From assembly GCA_963970005.1 (NCBI GenBank), contig CAXAMN010022862.1:729544-793543 (forward strand): a DNA stretch of 64,000 nucleotides, in the 5' to 3' direction. The translations under genes were made by a program, and so were the position numbers. The stretch is from Durusdinium trenchii. Its lineage: Eukaryota > Sar > Dinophyceae > Suessiales > Symbiodiniaceae. A model generated the notes under the pieces. It saw only the letters and a list, made by a program, of their open reading frames with translations, made no database searches and was not told the origin of the DNA. Below, piece by piece: positions 32,110-42,420 of the stretch (its first letter is position 1; each line of letters opens with the position of its first letter).

Positions 32110-34460
32110 TTGCCTCGACCTCATACAATGAAGCTTCAAGGCGTTCACTGGCGCTCACAACACAAACCAACCTCAGGGGCATCCAGTCACGTCGTGTTTG
32201 GAAGTGTTCGCACTTTCAGGCCATCACCGCCCAGTCCTTGCGAACTATGCCGCTTGCCGTGTCAACTGCCGACCTTCGCAAGGAGATGAACCAACACAGA
32301 GCCCCAAAATGACAACCGCAGGGGCCTCGACTTCACGGCGTCACGCGATAACAAGCCGGTGTGAAAGACGGTCTTGATCGCTTGGTCCTGGCCGGGTCCG
32401 TCGCGGGGTCGCATCGCGTGGAACGTGGCGTGTCGACGCGAGTCCACCGTTGCATGTCGGTCACGGGCCTCAGAGGTGAGGGGCATCCATCCAGAGCCCC
32501 ACCTCGCGAGGTACACGGAGGGTGTTTTTTCGACGAAAAAGGTCTTAGGCCTCCAAGGGGGGGCCATGATTGTTGGGGGGCGGTGGTAGGCTCCATGCTC
32601 ATTGCTTTTCATGCTCATGCTCGCAAGCAGTGGCTGTTGGAGCGAGCGGCGATCTACCATAGGATGTCTTCATCGCCTCAGCGGTGATGTACATGCGTTT
32701 CTCATACCCTTCCTCTGCAAAGCAACAATTGGATCCTAGATGCATCTGTTGAGCTGCAGCAGCTGAAAATCAGCAATGGCAGCACCTGACTTCTCACAGG
32801 TTCCGATTCCAATGTGCCAACAGTCTCTGTGGGACAAAGAACTCTAACAACTGAAGGAAAACCTCCAACCGAGCAAACAGGCTCCATGGTCTGATCTTCA
32901 GCTCAAGGCTTTCCTAGGTGACTAGGCTTCGAGCCATTGATTGCTTCATTGGTTGCAGTTGGGTGGCAGCCCTCACAGCCAAACAAGAGAAAAGGCTGCG
33001 TATGGCTGCGTCACGTGTGGAATGACTCCTGAAGTTTTTGTGCTCAAAAAAAATGCATGTGGACTTCATCTGAAGCAACTGGTGTCACTTGCGCCTCTTG
33101 GCCCAGCCCACCTGAACATGCATGAGAATAAAAACTATGATCACTGGCATCCTGCTCTCTCTCCCTCCCCCAGCCTCTATCAGTAGGTTGAGGCTCAAGA
33201 TTTGGAGGATCACCGCGAGCCTGACCAAAAGGCTCAGTGGCCCACCCTGCTCGAACAGAGCGGCTCGCATGTGCGCAAAACGCGCCACTGATCGAACGCA
33301 CCTCGAAGATCTTGCACTTCACACTCACATGATCCTCCCAAAAAGCCACTGGCCGAAAAAAGGGGCCATAGGCTTGAGCCAAGGCAACGGATTTCGTCCC
33401 ATCCGGCCATCCAGGTCTAGCTCCAAAAACCGTTTCCTAAGCGTTTCACGCCATGCAATGCACCATCATCCAGGCGAGTCGGCTCTCCCCGCCTCCTGGC
33501 ACGTTCGCTCGCTTCCGCCTCGCAATTCACCAGCCTGCTCCGCAAGCTGGACGTGTCCTGCAACGGATGTCCGACGAACGCGTCGGCCGAACGGCGACTC
33601 TGTGTCGGACGCCCCAAAGCTGCCAGCTACAAAGCACAGAGTTCAAGCGATGCAGAGAGCTACCAGGTGCAAGCACTTTCAACCGTGTTTCACACCGTCA
33701 CAATATGAAATGACCGAGAACGACTCAGCCCAGCCAAGCTGCCATTCGGGAAAGTGTACATATATATATATATACATGTACACGTACTATAGGTGTGACG
33801 AGAGCGAACGAACACAACTATGCTGGTTTGCAAGCTGATCGGGAAATATTTACTGAGGCTGAAATAGTTTAGTTGGTTCAGGCTTGCTTGTTGTGAGGAG
33901 AAGCAGGGCGTCGTACCTTGGCTCACCACACGGTGCATCCGTACGATATGCACTCGAACAGCCAAAGACTTCCACACCATCTTCCAATCGCAATTGAATG
34001 ATATTGCATGTGGATCATGACTGTGACTGGAACAATCATGCTTCCCATCCTGCCGCAGTCTTTCAGCTTCCCTGTGCTCAGCCGTGAGATCCGTCAAGTG
34101 TGATTGCCATAAGCTCAGCCTTGGGTGAGCCCGTCCCTTCAAAAAAGAACCAGCTCCCGAACCCTTCGCCCTTGTGAAATTGCGTCGCACTGAGCACCAC
34201 ACTGTTTACGCATTTCGTCCTCAGTTCTGAGTCTGGAGATGTCAATTCAAGCTATTGACTGGCAATGGCTCGCAAATCCGGTGCACGTGTGTGCGTGTGT
34301 CCATTGCAAAACATCACCGGCGAAGACCATGTTCCCCTCATCCCCAAGCTATGCGTGCTACGAAGCTCATCATCTCCGCTTCAGCCAGGGGCCTCTTCAA
34401 GCATCGACTCTCATGCCACGCCCGGACCAGAAGCGCCTCCCTCCGCTCTGAGGAGGGTGC
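32110..34460. other. Region with no confidently supported gene
   Basis: Several minus-strand frames have partly protein-like composition: 33417-33617 (LVNCEAEASERARRRGEP), 33085-33288 (hydrophobic, LLVRLAVILQILSLNLLIEA) and 33690-34202. They could be exons of a gene between the cysteine-rich gene and the Pro/Thr-rich pair, or the missing 5' exons of the cysteine-rich gene. No splice pair or domain was confirmed. A long plus-strand frame (33122-33838) is arginine/serine-rich and reads into a TA microsatellite, so I do not accept it. Confidence 0.4.
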
Positions 34461-34740
34461 CCTTGGCTACTAGCAACTTCTTGTTACTAGTAGTAATGAA
34501 GTACTGCCCTTGTTACGAGTAGCGATGCACTTGTGACTGGTAGCTTCTTTATCTCCGGCCTGGTCTCTTCCTCCGAGCCATGACTCGGCCGCCGAAGTCG
34601 GTCCTCCCCGCGGCTGCGGCGCTTGTTGGGAGTCTTAAAGGCTTCGACCTGGCGAGGGGATGGTGATGTCTGGTGGGCTGTTCCTCTGGGTCATGCGGCG
34701 CGGGAGTTCGATCCCCCTGGTCACAGCCATGCTGCACCTG
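34460..34740. repeat. TTGTTACTAG-type repeat (copy 2) and adjacent tRNA-like box
   Basis: At 34465-34550 the words CTTGTTACTAGTAG and AGCGATGCACTTGTGACT match the intronic repeat at 20840-20965. About 150 bp downstream, at 34701-34720, GGGAGTTCGATCCCCCT resembles a polymerase III B box, but no cloverleaf can be drawn. The pair may mark a SINE-like insertion; this is weak. Confidence 0.5.
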
Positions 34741-34759
34741 GGATCACAGCCTGACTGCA

Positions 34760-35530
34760 CCAAAAAATTGCACTACCTGGTCATGGGAGTCCCACCTTTA
34801 GACCCCCTCAAGGCTGCTCATGACATTCAAGACTGTGATGCCGCGAAGGCGTTACTTTTTTCGAAGAAGACTTCACCGCAGCAATTTAGCCCGTTTGACT
34901 TCATTGCTGCAGTCTCTCAGAGGAGAAGGCCGCGCTAACACCTCTCATGTCAGCTGCAAATTTCAACCAGTGGAAGTGCTTTCTTCTTCTTTGTTGCTAT
35001 CCTGCTCTTTTGGTCAATCTGGGCTCCTGGCCAAATCCAATGTCTCGTCCATGGCTGAAGCAGTCCTCACGTTCAATGCATCGCAAAACAACGGCTCTCA
35101 AAATTGGAGAAAATCACATGCAGCTTGGGCAAGTGTCCCGGGAAAGAAGCGCCGCCTACCCAGAAACAGATTCGGTTCACTGGGGATTGGCGATGTCAAA
35201 GAAACCTCATGGCCCTCCCCACGAAGATTTCAAGCATGCTTTGCACTTCGGAGGTGCTTCTCCTAGCTTTGGGAATGAGTGTCTACCACGTAGTAAGCAC
35301 TTTAGAGCCGAGAGGCAATTGTGAGGCTCACTCTACCTCTCTGCCAAGTGTTTCGGGCCAAAGCCAGTTATAAAAGTGTAGGTTTATATAAATGAGAAAC
35401 CGAATCGGGTCACAACTGCTCAAACAGAGAAGCTCGCATCAAGTAGCAAAATCGCGATTTTTTTTCACCTCGAAGCTAGTCATACTCTCTTGCAGCACAT
35501 CTTACGCCGCAAGCTTGGTATATTCTTAGA
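34760..35530. other. No gene recognised
   Basis: Overlapping plus-strand frames (34660-34938, 34820-35266, 34947-35324) contradict each other and show no domain. The minus strand, which carries the neighbouring genes, has no long frame here. It is taken as the 3' flank of the minus-strand gene that ends at 35541. Confidence 0.4.
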
Positions 35531-35540
35531 ACGCTCCCTC

Positions 35541-36254
35541 TCAACAGCAAATCCATCTTCTCCTGTTTTTTTTGGTCTTCCTGGAGGACTTTGGTACATT
35601 CTTCAAGGACTGTGTTGGCACGGTTGCCTCATCCAAATTCTCACTTGCTTCCCCAAGACCTTGTGGTATCGCGGCTCTTGTCGGCAAGGCTTCAACCTTG
35701 CCAGATCCCTGGGAAATCGTAGGTCCCACTGCTAAAAAGGATTGTGTTGGCATGGCGACAGGCGAGCCAGAGGGGACTGGGACTGGTGCATTGGTTGGAG
35801 TTGCTGCTGCTCCAGTGACATGTGATACAATTGAAGTGCTTGCTGGTCTCCCACTGGCACCAGCTGAAGGCTGGGGCACCGTGTTGCCAGCATTGACTGG
35901 TTGGGACGGCATTGGCTGCAGCGGAACCGTTGGAATCGGCACAGCTAAGGGCCCTTGCGACGGGGCCATCGGCCCGAGGTAAGCCGAGGGATAGCTCTGG
36001 GAGGCCACCGTGGGAGTCGTATACGTGTACTGAGGCTGTGGGACGGTCGTCGGAAGCGAACTTACAGGCATCGAGATGGTTGGAAGGGGGGCCCCTGCAG
36101 CTGGCTGAGCAGTCGCCGGAATTGTGGGAAGCGCTGGCTGGATCCAATTGGACGTCGGCAGGCTAGCAGTGTAGCTCGTGGCCGCTGGATGCACCACCGT
36201 CGCCCCCACGGTGGTGGTGGGGAGGCCCACCGTGGTGGTGGGCAAAGCCGCCAT
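35541..36254 (-). CDS. Pro/Thr/Ala-rich protein with polybasic dicysteine C-terminus
   Basis: An intact 237-codon frame starts MAALPTTTVGLPTTTVGAT and is dominated by Pro, Thr, Ala, Ser and Val with almost no charge until the last 40 residues. The C-terminus is KSSRKTKKNRRRWICC: a strongly basic cluster followed by Cys-Cys as the final residues. A terminal CC after basic residues is the usual context for Rab-type geranylgeranylation or palmitoylation, so membrane attachment is a reasonable inference. No globular domain is visible. The start is chosen at the first ATG, but an upstream exon is possible. It is a neighbour and probable distant paralogue of the gene at 36.6-37.2 kb, which shares composition and tail design. 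Confidence 0.6.
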   Translation of the reverse strand: MAALPTTTVGLPTTTVGATVVHPAATSYTASLPTSNWIQPALPTIPATAQPAAGAPLPTISMPVSSLPTTVPQPQYTYTTPTVASQSYPSAYLGPMAPSQGPLAVPIPTVPLQPMPSQPVNAGNTVPQPSAGASGRPASTSIVSHVTGAAATPTNAPVPVPSGSPVAMPTQSFLAVGPTISQGSGKVEALPTRAAIPQGLGEASENLDEATVPTQSLKNVPKSSRKTKKNRRRWICC

Positions 36255-36568
36255 GGCGATAGCAAGGCGCTACGGAGCAACGGGTCACATTGGGAAGCTG
36301 CGGAGTCATGCAAAGTATGTTTCATCATGGAGGAGTTGCAATTCACGTGCTGATGGCTGAACAAGGCCGTCTGATTCCTCTTACTTCTTTTGACAGCTTG
36401 CCAGAACAAAACCAACATGCAGAAAATGAGCAGAGCTAGCTACGCAGCTATTGTTGGCAGTCAAACGTCCCCCGCAGTCCTTACATGTTCTTGAAACGCT
36501 CATTTTCTTCGCGAGGTGCGGACAAGAAGGAGACCATCTCAGCACTACGCTCATTCCACCCACTGATT

Positions 36569-37249
36569 CTACTGGCAGCACACGCATTTCTTGGCTCTGG
36601 CCTTCTTGCCCTTCTTCTGCTTCAAAGATCCGACAATCTGTTGGGGAGCAGCCTCTTGATCGGATGCATGTACAGGTGAGGCTCCCGCAGGGATCTCAGT
36701 CTGCACTGGGGCCGGAAGTGACCCAACAGGCAGTGATCCAACTGGGGATCGGATGGATCCAGCCTGCCCCGACTGAAGTGACACCATGGGTGCAGCCCCC
36801 GGTGACATGGAACCCACAGGTGCAGCCACAAAAGCTGCACTTGGAGTGGGGGCAGCTGAGAGAACCGGGGTGCTCACTGCCACTGGTGATGCGGCAACTT
36901 GGGTCTGTGCCATGGTCTGTGCACATGGCAAAGGTGGTGAAGCTTGCACTGAAGGCAAGCGGACCGCAGTGTTCGCAAGGCCGCTTGACACGGGCAAGGG
37001 CATTGAGGCTGGGGTAGCCTGCTTCATGGTGCTCGTTACTGGTGTGGCCGCAAAATGAATTGGCTGAGCAGTCGCTGTCGTAGCAGGAGCTGCCATTGGC
37101 ACAGGAGGCACCGGAAATCTGTACGGCTGAGCCCCAACCACCCGAGGCCCAGGCATAGTTTGGTTCGGAGCGAATTGGTAAAGTCCTGCCCCGGAGGCCC
37201 CATAGGGCCCATTCTGCACATTGGTCACAGGCTCCCTGAGCATTGTCAA
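36569..37249 (-). CDS. Pro/Ala/Val-rich protein with polybasic cysteine-rich C-terminus
   Basis: A 226-codon frame starts MTMLREPVTNVQNG and is rich in Pro, Ala, Thr, Ser, Val and Gln (PVPPVPMAAPATTATAQP). It ends with KQKKGKKARAKKCVCCQ: a polybasic block followed by C-V-C-C-Q. The tail is analogous to that of the gene 0.3 kb downstream on the same strand, differing by the final Gln. The body contains no recognised domain and is predicted to be disordered. Lipid-anchored extended linker or vesicle/pellicle-associated protein are possible roles, both inference. A longer alternative frame at 36696-37436 is a shadow. Confidence 0.58.
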   Translation of the reverse strand: MTMLREPVTNVQNGPYGASGAGLYQFAPNQTMPGPRVVGAQPYRFPVPPVPMAAPATTATAQPIHFAATPVTSTMKQATPASMPLPVSSGLANTAVRLPSVQASPPLPCAQTMAQTQVAASPVAVSTPVLSAAPTPSAAFVAAPVGSMSPGAAPMVSLQSGQAGSIRSPVGSLPVGSLPAPVQTEIPAGASPVHASDQEAAPQQIVGSLKQKKGKKARAKKCVCCQ

Positions 37250-37449
37250 CTGGATCTACGACCAATCGCCCTGAGACTTCCAACTTCCTAAATCGCCCTG
37301 GGCCACAAAAGCGGGCGCAACAAACAGCTTCACATGTGCGACACCTTCGTGATGGTTTCGAAAAAGCTCTTCTTCTGGAACAAATCGATTGGAGGTGACC
37401 TCTTCTTGCAAATCGATTAGAGCCCACCTCTTTCACGCCAGCGAACGCT

Positions 37450-38600
37450 GCTCCCGCTTGGCTGCGTCTGATAGCGACCTAGTTGAAAGCCTGCACCACT
37501 AAGCCCAGCACATGGAAATGAGGAAGCCAGGACAAAACAGGAAAAGTTTCTGGAAGAAAGGAACTTTGCAGGTTAATCTCACCAGGGCCTTGAGTGCTGA
37601 TTCTCTTGGTCGCTCACAAACAATTGCAAATAGTTGGATGATATGAAGCTACAATAGGTGAAACAAACATGCTACCCCATCTGATGTCGTCAGAACAGGG
37701 CAGGCTGATTAGAATCTGAGGAACATGAGCTTAGCCAGGCCGAAACACCTTCCAGCTACATGCTGTGAAAGCATTCGGCCTTTGCCACGAACCCAGCATT
37801 CCTTATTATACAAGTGGCCACCTTTTGACAATCCACTGAAATGTGTTCCATTTGGGAGACGTTGCTCTTTTTCAGGTGATGGCCACCGCTACCTTATAAA
37901 TTGAAGAATATTCATCCCTCCGAAGCAGCCCTGAAGCAACTCAGCCGCAGTATATCCCTGAGAGTAATCAAACCAAGTTCCACCGACACCTACACAAATT
38001 AACAAAATGCTGCCTGCAATGGGAGAATTAGTGAAACCACTGTACGCTTTAAAGGGCCAGGTCCGTAATCCCAGCCAAAAAGCTTGCAATCACTAGTGCA
38101 GCCGGGGTCGGGTCAAACACCTGCGATGGCAGTGGGATTGGAACTGAACCTGGTTTAAACGTTATATCCACGTGCTGCATGTGAATTGAGATGTACTACG
38201 TGCATGACATAGAAATGTGCCGATAAGCTACATCTAGAGATGGGAGATGTGGTGTGCTATGCATTTCATACACACGTGCGTGCCTTTGTGTGTGCACACA
38301 TATCGGTGTACCAAGGCCATCACAGCAACAAGGCATGAAGATCTTGCCTGCGGCATCTTCGGGCTAGTTGCCCAAATTCCATCAGCCATTCAGGATCTTC
38401 CAACAGCGCAGACACTAGTTCATCCTGGGGAGACGATCAAAAGCCCGAAGGAAGAAATTATACCGGCATAGACCCCAGATAGCACTTCAAGAAAAGGATA
38501 GCACGGCAAGAGCGGGAGACAAACTTGGGAGACATCCAGCTCAAAGCAGGGAAAAGGATGGAAAAAGTAAACAAGACCTAAATATACCTAAATCATCTTA
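37450..38600. other. Mostly non-coding; one weak exon candidate
   Basis: The minus-strand frame at 37889-38089 ends with GTWFDYSQGYTAAELLQGCF and a stop, and reads like a short C-terminal exon, but no upstream partner or family is recognised. The remainder shows no coding signal on either strand. Confidence 0.3.
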
Positions 38601-38619
38601 TAACAGCATCCGCGTCAAA

Positions 38620-39565
38620 GGCAGGCAAGATAATGACAAGGCGGCAGCGGCAGCCAAGAGCGAAATCAGGAACAGAGACAAGCTTGGGAACCACGGCGGC
38701 AACGGCAGCCAAGAGCGAAATTAGGAACAGAGACAAGCTTGGGAACCACGGCGGCAGCGGCAGCCAAGAGCGAAGTTATGAAGGGAGACAAGCTTGGGAG
38801 ACAAGGCGGCAGCGGCAGCCAAGAGCGAAATCATGAAGGGAGACAAGCTTCACAGACAAGGCGGCAGCGGCAGCCAAAAGCGAAGTCATGAAGGGAGACA
38901 AGCTTGGAAGACTTAAGGCGGCAGCGGCAGCCAAAAGCGAAATTAGGAACAGAGACAAGCTTGGGTGGGAGACAAGCTGGCAGCGGCAACCAAGAGCGAA
39001 ATCACGAAGGGACACAAGCTTGGAAAACAAGCCGGCAGAGGCAGCCAAGAGCGAAATCAGGAAGGGAGACAAGCTTGAGAGACAAGGCGGCAGCGGCAAC
39101 CAAAAGCGAAATCATGAAGGGAGACAAGCTTGGGAGACAAGGCGGCNNNNNNNNNNCATGAAGGGAGACAAGCTTGGGAGACAAGGCGGCAGCGGCAGCC
39201 AAAGGCGAAATCATGAAGGGAGAGCGAAATCATGAAGGGAGACAAGCTTGGGAGACAGGGCGGCAGCGGCAGCCAAAGCGAAATAATGAAGGGAGACAAG
39301 CTTGGGAGACAAGACGGCAGCAGCGGCAGCCAAGAGCGAAATCATGAAGGGAGACAAGCTTGGGAGACAACGCGGCAGAGGCAGCCAAGAGCGAAATCAT
39401 GAAGGGAGACAAGCTTCACAGACAAGGCAGCAGCGGCAGCCAAAAGCGAAGTCACGAAGGGAGACAAGCTTGGGAGACAAGGCGGCAGCGGCAGCCAAAA
39501 GCGAAATCATGAACGGAGACAAGCTTCACAGACAAGGCGGCAGCGAAGGCGGCAGCGGCAGCGGC
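38620..39565. repeat. Satellite array, unit about 56 bp, about 16 copies
   Basis: Tandem units combine GGCGGCAGCGGCAGCCAA, (A)GAGCGAAATCATGAAGGGAG and ACAAGCTTGGGAGACAA, so AAGCTT recurs about every 56 bp (range about 45-70). Units differ by point changes, by CACAGACAA versus GGGAGACAA variants and by small duplications. Several frames stay open through the array on both strands because the unit lacks stops; this is not evidence of coding. It flanks the 10-base assembly gap. Confidence 0.92.
39147..39156. other. Assembly gap of 10 N inside the satellite
   Basis: Ten N bases interrupt one satellite unit. Array copy number here is therefore uncertain and may be collapsed. Confidence 0.99.
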
Positions 39566-39761
39566 AGCCAATTTCCGCAATCAGGAACCCATCCATTGAG
39601 AAGTAAGAACCCCTATAGCTTCACTATCTAGGGAACAAAAACACTTTGTGTTCAAGCCTGTTCACTCCTTCCAGCAAGGTGCTTGAACGCGTACACCAGT
39701 CCAAACACAATTTTTGGACCACCGACATAAAGAAAATGCCAAACATCTATACATACAAAAT

Positions 39762-40104
39762 CATTGGCTAACTTGAACATGTGTCTCGTCTTCAACCCCT
39801 ATTCAACCACAGCAATAAATTCTGTCTAGGATTCCTCGCCGCAGCCTGATCCAGCATTCCTCGCTGCAGCCTGATTCATGATCTCTCGCCGCAGCCTGAT
39901 TTAAGATTCCTCGCCGCAACCTGCTCCAGAAATTTGATAATCTAAAGCAGGCAGCTGCGAGAGATCATGAATCAGGCCGCGGCGAGAAATCTTGACTCAG
40001 GCCGCGGCGAGAAATCATGAATCAGGCTGCAGCGAGGAATCCTAAACACATGTGGTTGCTGTGGTGAAATAGGGGTTCAAGACACATGTTCAAGGTGGCC
40101 AATG
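39762..40104. mobile_element. 343-bp foldback (MITE-like) element
   Basis: The outer arms CATTGGCTAACTTGAACATG (from 39762) and GTTCAAGGTGGCCAATG (to 40104) are reverse complements with few mismatches. The symmetry continues inward through AACCCCTATT and GGATTCCTCG and through repeated TCGCCGCAGCCTGAT units on the left, against ATCAGGC(C/T)GCGGCGAG units on the right. Only about 35-50 bp at the centre (39915-39955) is unpaired. This long imperfect hairpin with no coding capacity is typical of a foldback or MITE-type DNA transposon derivative. Confidence 0.8.
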
Positions 40105-40109
40105 GTCAA

Positions 40110-42420
40110 ACCACAACCATCATGAAACGACACTGGAACATGCAAGTGGATTATATACAAATATAGATAGGAAGTGTAAATATATATATATATACAGCAA
40201 TATACAGTATATGTATATATACATATATATTTTTTTTTAATCCAGGTGTGAATTTGGTAGGAGCTCGAGGCCAGAATTTATAGCAAGAACTAGGCTGGAG
40301 TGGTTTGTTTACAAACTATAGAATCCTTAAAACAACATGCCTGGATAAGTGGCCATTCTATAAAATTTGGTGGCACAGGTGCCCCCTGGACACTGTTCCA
40401 ATTTTTTAGACTTGATTGCGCTATAAAATCCAATCTCAAACAGGGGAACACAGAATCAGACAGAAAAGAAAGTGGAACCCGTGCTACCTCGACAGCACTG
40501 ATTTTATAGAAACAATGATTGAACAAATGGGCTCTTGAGAAGGAACCTGTGCCACCTGAGCAGTTTTTTCCGATGCAATCTGAAATTCAATGGCATCATC
40601 AATATTCATCCAAACAAAATAACTATCAATGTTGCGTTTGTTTTCTTGGTTTTTCCGGAGCTTCCGGATTTGATTCTATTTCTGACATTTGTTGTTTGTA
40701 TGTTTTGTTTTAAATTGGTCTCACATAGTTTTCTATTGTTTTCTTGCGCCTTCATCAGGGCCTGACATCAGAGCAAACAAATTTACTGTATTCAACATTC
40801 AGCCGCCACCCCAGAATCTAGTTTTCAACTCCACAAACCACCGCTGCTTTCTATAGAGTTCTGCTTCCTGTGTTTGATAGCCAGTATACATTCTACAAAA
40901 TGAGTCCATTGAAAAAATGACCTATTCCAGTTATTTTCAGGCAAGGCTTTTTCTATAGGTTCAGTTGCCAGGTTGCTTTGACAAAACTAACAAAACGGTT
41001 GTTCTATAAAATCTGATCCCAGGTTGCAAAGTTTTTCCTAAAAAAGCCCTGAACACAGGTCTGGCCGATGCTAAAAAGTCAGTCTTGCCGATCATTTTAA
41101 AATCTATAGTATATTTTTTGATTCTATAGAAAGACTTATTTTCTCTGTAGAACCCCCTGATTTCTGGACCCGGCTCCCCTGATTCTAAAGAGGATACACC
41201 CATGGGGGTTACTGTATATATATATATATACCGTATATATATATATGTATATGCTTATAAGATTTTTTGCCAGCCAGAGATTGGAAATCAATGAATGTAA
41301 TTGTTTGCTGTTATTTTGTTGTTTTTTTGCTGTTTGCATTTGCTGTTTTTTGCTAACGTTATTTTGTTGCTATGTTTTTAGCATTTTGCATTTGCATTTT
41401 TTGGGCGTTTTTTTGGTATTGTGGATTTTGCTGTCTGATGCCTTTGCTGAGGAAAAGTGTTGTATTGTTATTGAGTTGTGGCTTTGGTGGGTGATTTCAA
41501 CAGTACGTCCTTTGTGTTTGTTGCTGGTTGCCTTAAAGCGCGTTTGCATCCATGTGGTTTGTTCTTTATCCTTGCTCTGACTTGCTCTCCAGTGTAAAGA
41601 ACATCTGGGAAGGCAACTCTCATTTCGGAGACATTGGGACAGGCTGCCGCAACCGGTCATCCCAGACAACCGAAACAACAGGACCTGCATTGGTTAGAAG
41701 GATTAGATTAGACAAAAGGAGTGATGGCCAAAACAAGGCTTAGTGGAATTGGGGTTCCCTTTGGGAATGGCATGGGGGATGGCAAATTGGAATGGCAAAA
41801 AATTGCAAAAAAATGCAAATCCTCGAGTTTTTGCCATTTTTGCTATTCCTGCAATTTGGTGGTTTACAGAGATTTGCAATTTTTTTGCCATTTCAAAACT
41901 TTGGTTGTTTTGGTTGTCAAACAGTGTGCCATTCTTTTGCCATTCTAGATTTTGAGGATGAGTCAACACCACAGGGGATGCCAGGCAGAGTTTTTGCTTT
42001 ATGTGGACGGCTGGTGTTGGGTATTCCTGGTAGTAGGGCCACTGCATAGGGCAACTAAGAACTACTACTGAGCATACATTGCATCTATATACAAGGGGGC
42101 TACTGGATTATTGCCATAAAGAAAAAGCGTTGCCACATGTTCTACTCATGATTTTTACATGCACTTGTCAATGCTCTTGGCCTCACTGGTACAAGTGTGA
42201 GAACTCTGCGCTGCTGCAAGCGCTGCAAGCAGGGGAACCAAAAAAAGACAAACATTGAAAAGAAAACAGTAAAAAAAACAGCAAAACAGAACGCCAAAGG
42301 AACAGCAAAAAAAGAACAGCAAAATCAATGGGAAATCAGAATGCAGAAAAAACCGCAAAAAAATGCGAAACAATTCAACTGGAGCTGACCCAGTCTGTGG
42401 CTAAAAACATCTCATAAGTA
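40110..42420. other. AT-rich non-coding stretch
   Basis: Contains TA microsatellites (about 40175-40230 and 41212-41250), scattered CTATAAAAT/ATTTTATAG words at 40353, 40421, 40500 and 41001, and runs of TTTGCATTTGC and TGGCAAAAA words at 41290-41420 and 41780-41940. Short frames are artefacts of low complexity. No gene is supported. Confidence 0.6.

Noticed and set aside
33122-33838. 239-codon plus-strand frame
   Set aside because: Arg/Ser/Pro-rich without domains, it runs into a TA microsatellite and lies opposite the prevailing gene direction.
34660-34735. Possible tRNA gene around AGTTCGATCC
   Set aside because: Only a B-box-like T loop is present. No matching acceptor stem, D arm or anticodon arm can be drawn.
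36696-37436. 246-codon minus-strand frame overlapping the polybasic-tail gene
   Set aside because: Overlaps the 36569-37249 gene in another frame. Its Cys/Gly/Ser composition is a by-product of the Pro/Ala/Val-rich codons, and the other frame has a coherent tail shared with its neighbour.
38620-39565. CRISPR-like repeat-spacer arrangement
   Set aside because: Units are direct tandem satellites without unique spacers, and the genome is eukaryotic.
38620-39640. Open frames through the 56-bp satellite on both strands
   Set aside because: The repeat unit happens to lack stops in several frames. Copies vary in length by non-multiples of three, so no protein is maintained.
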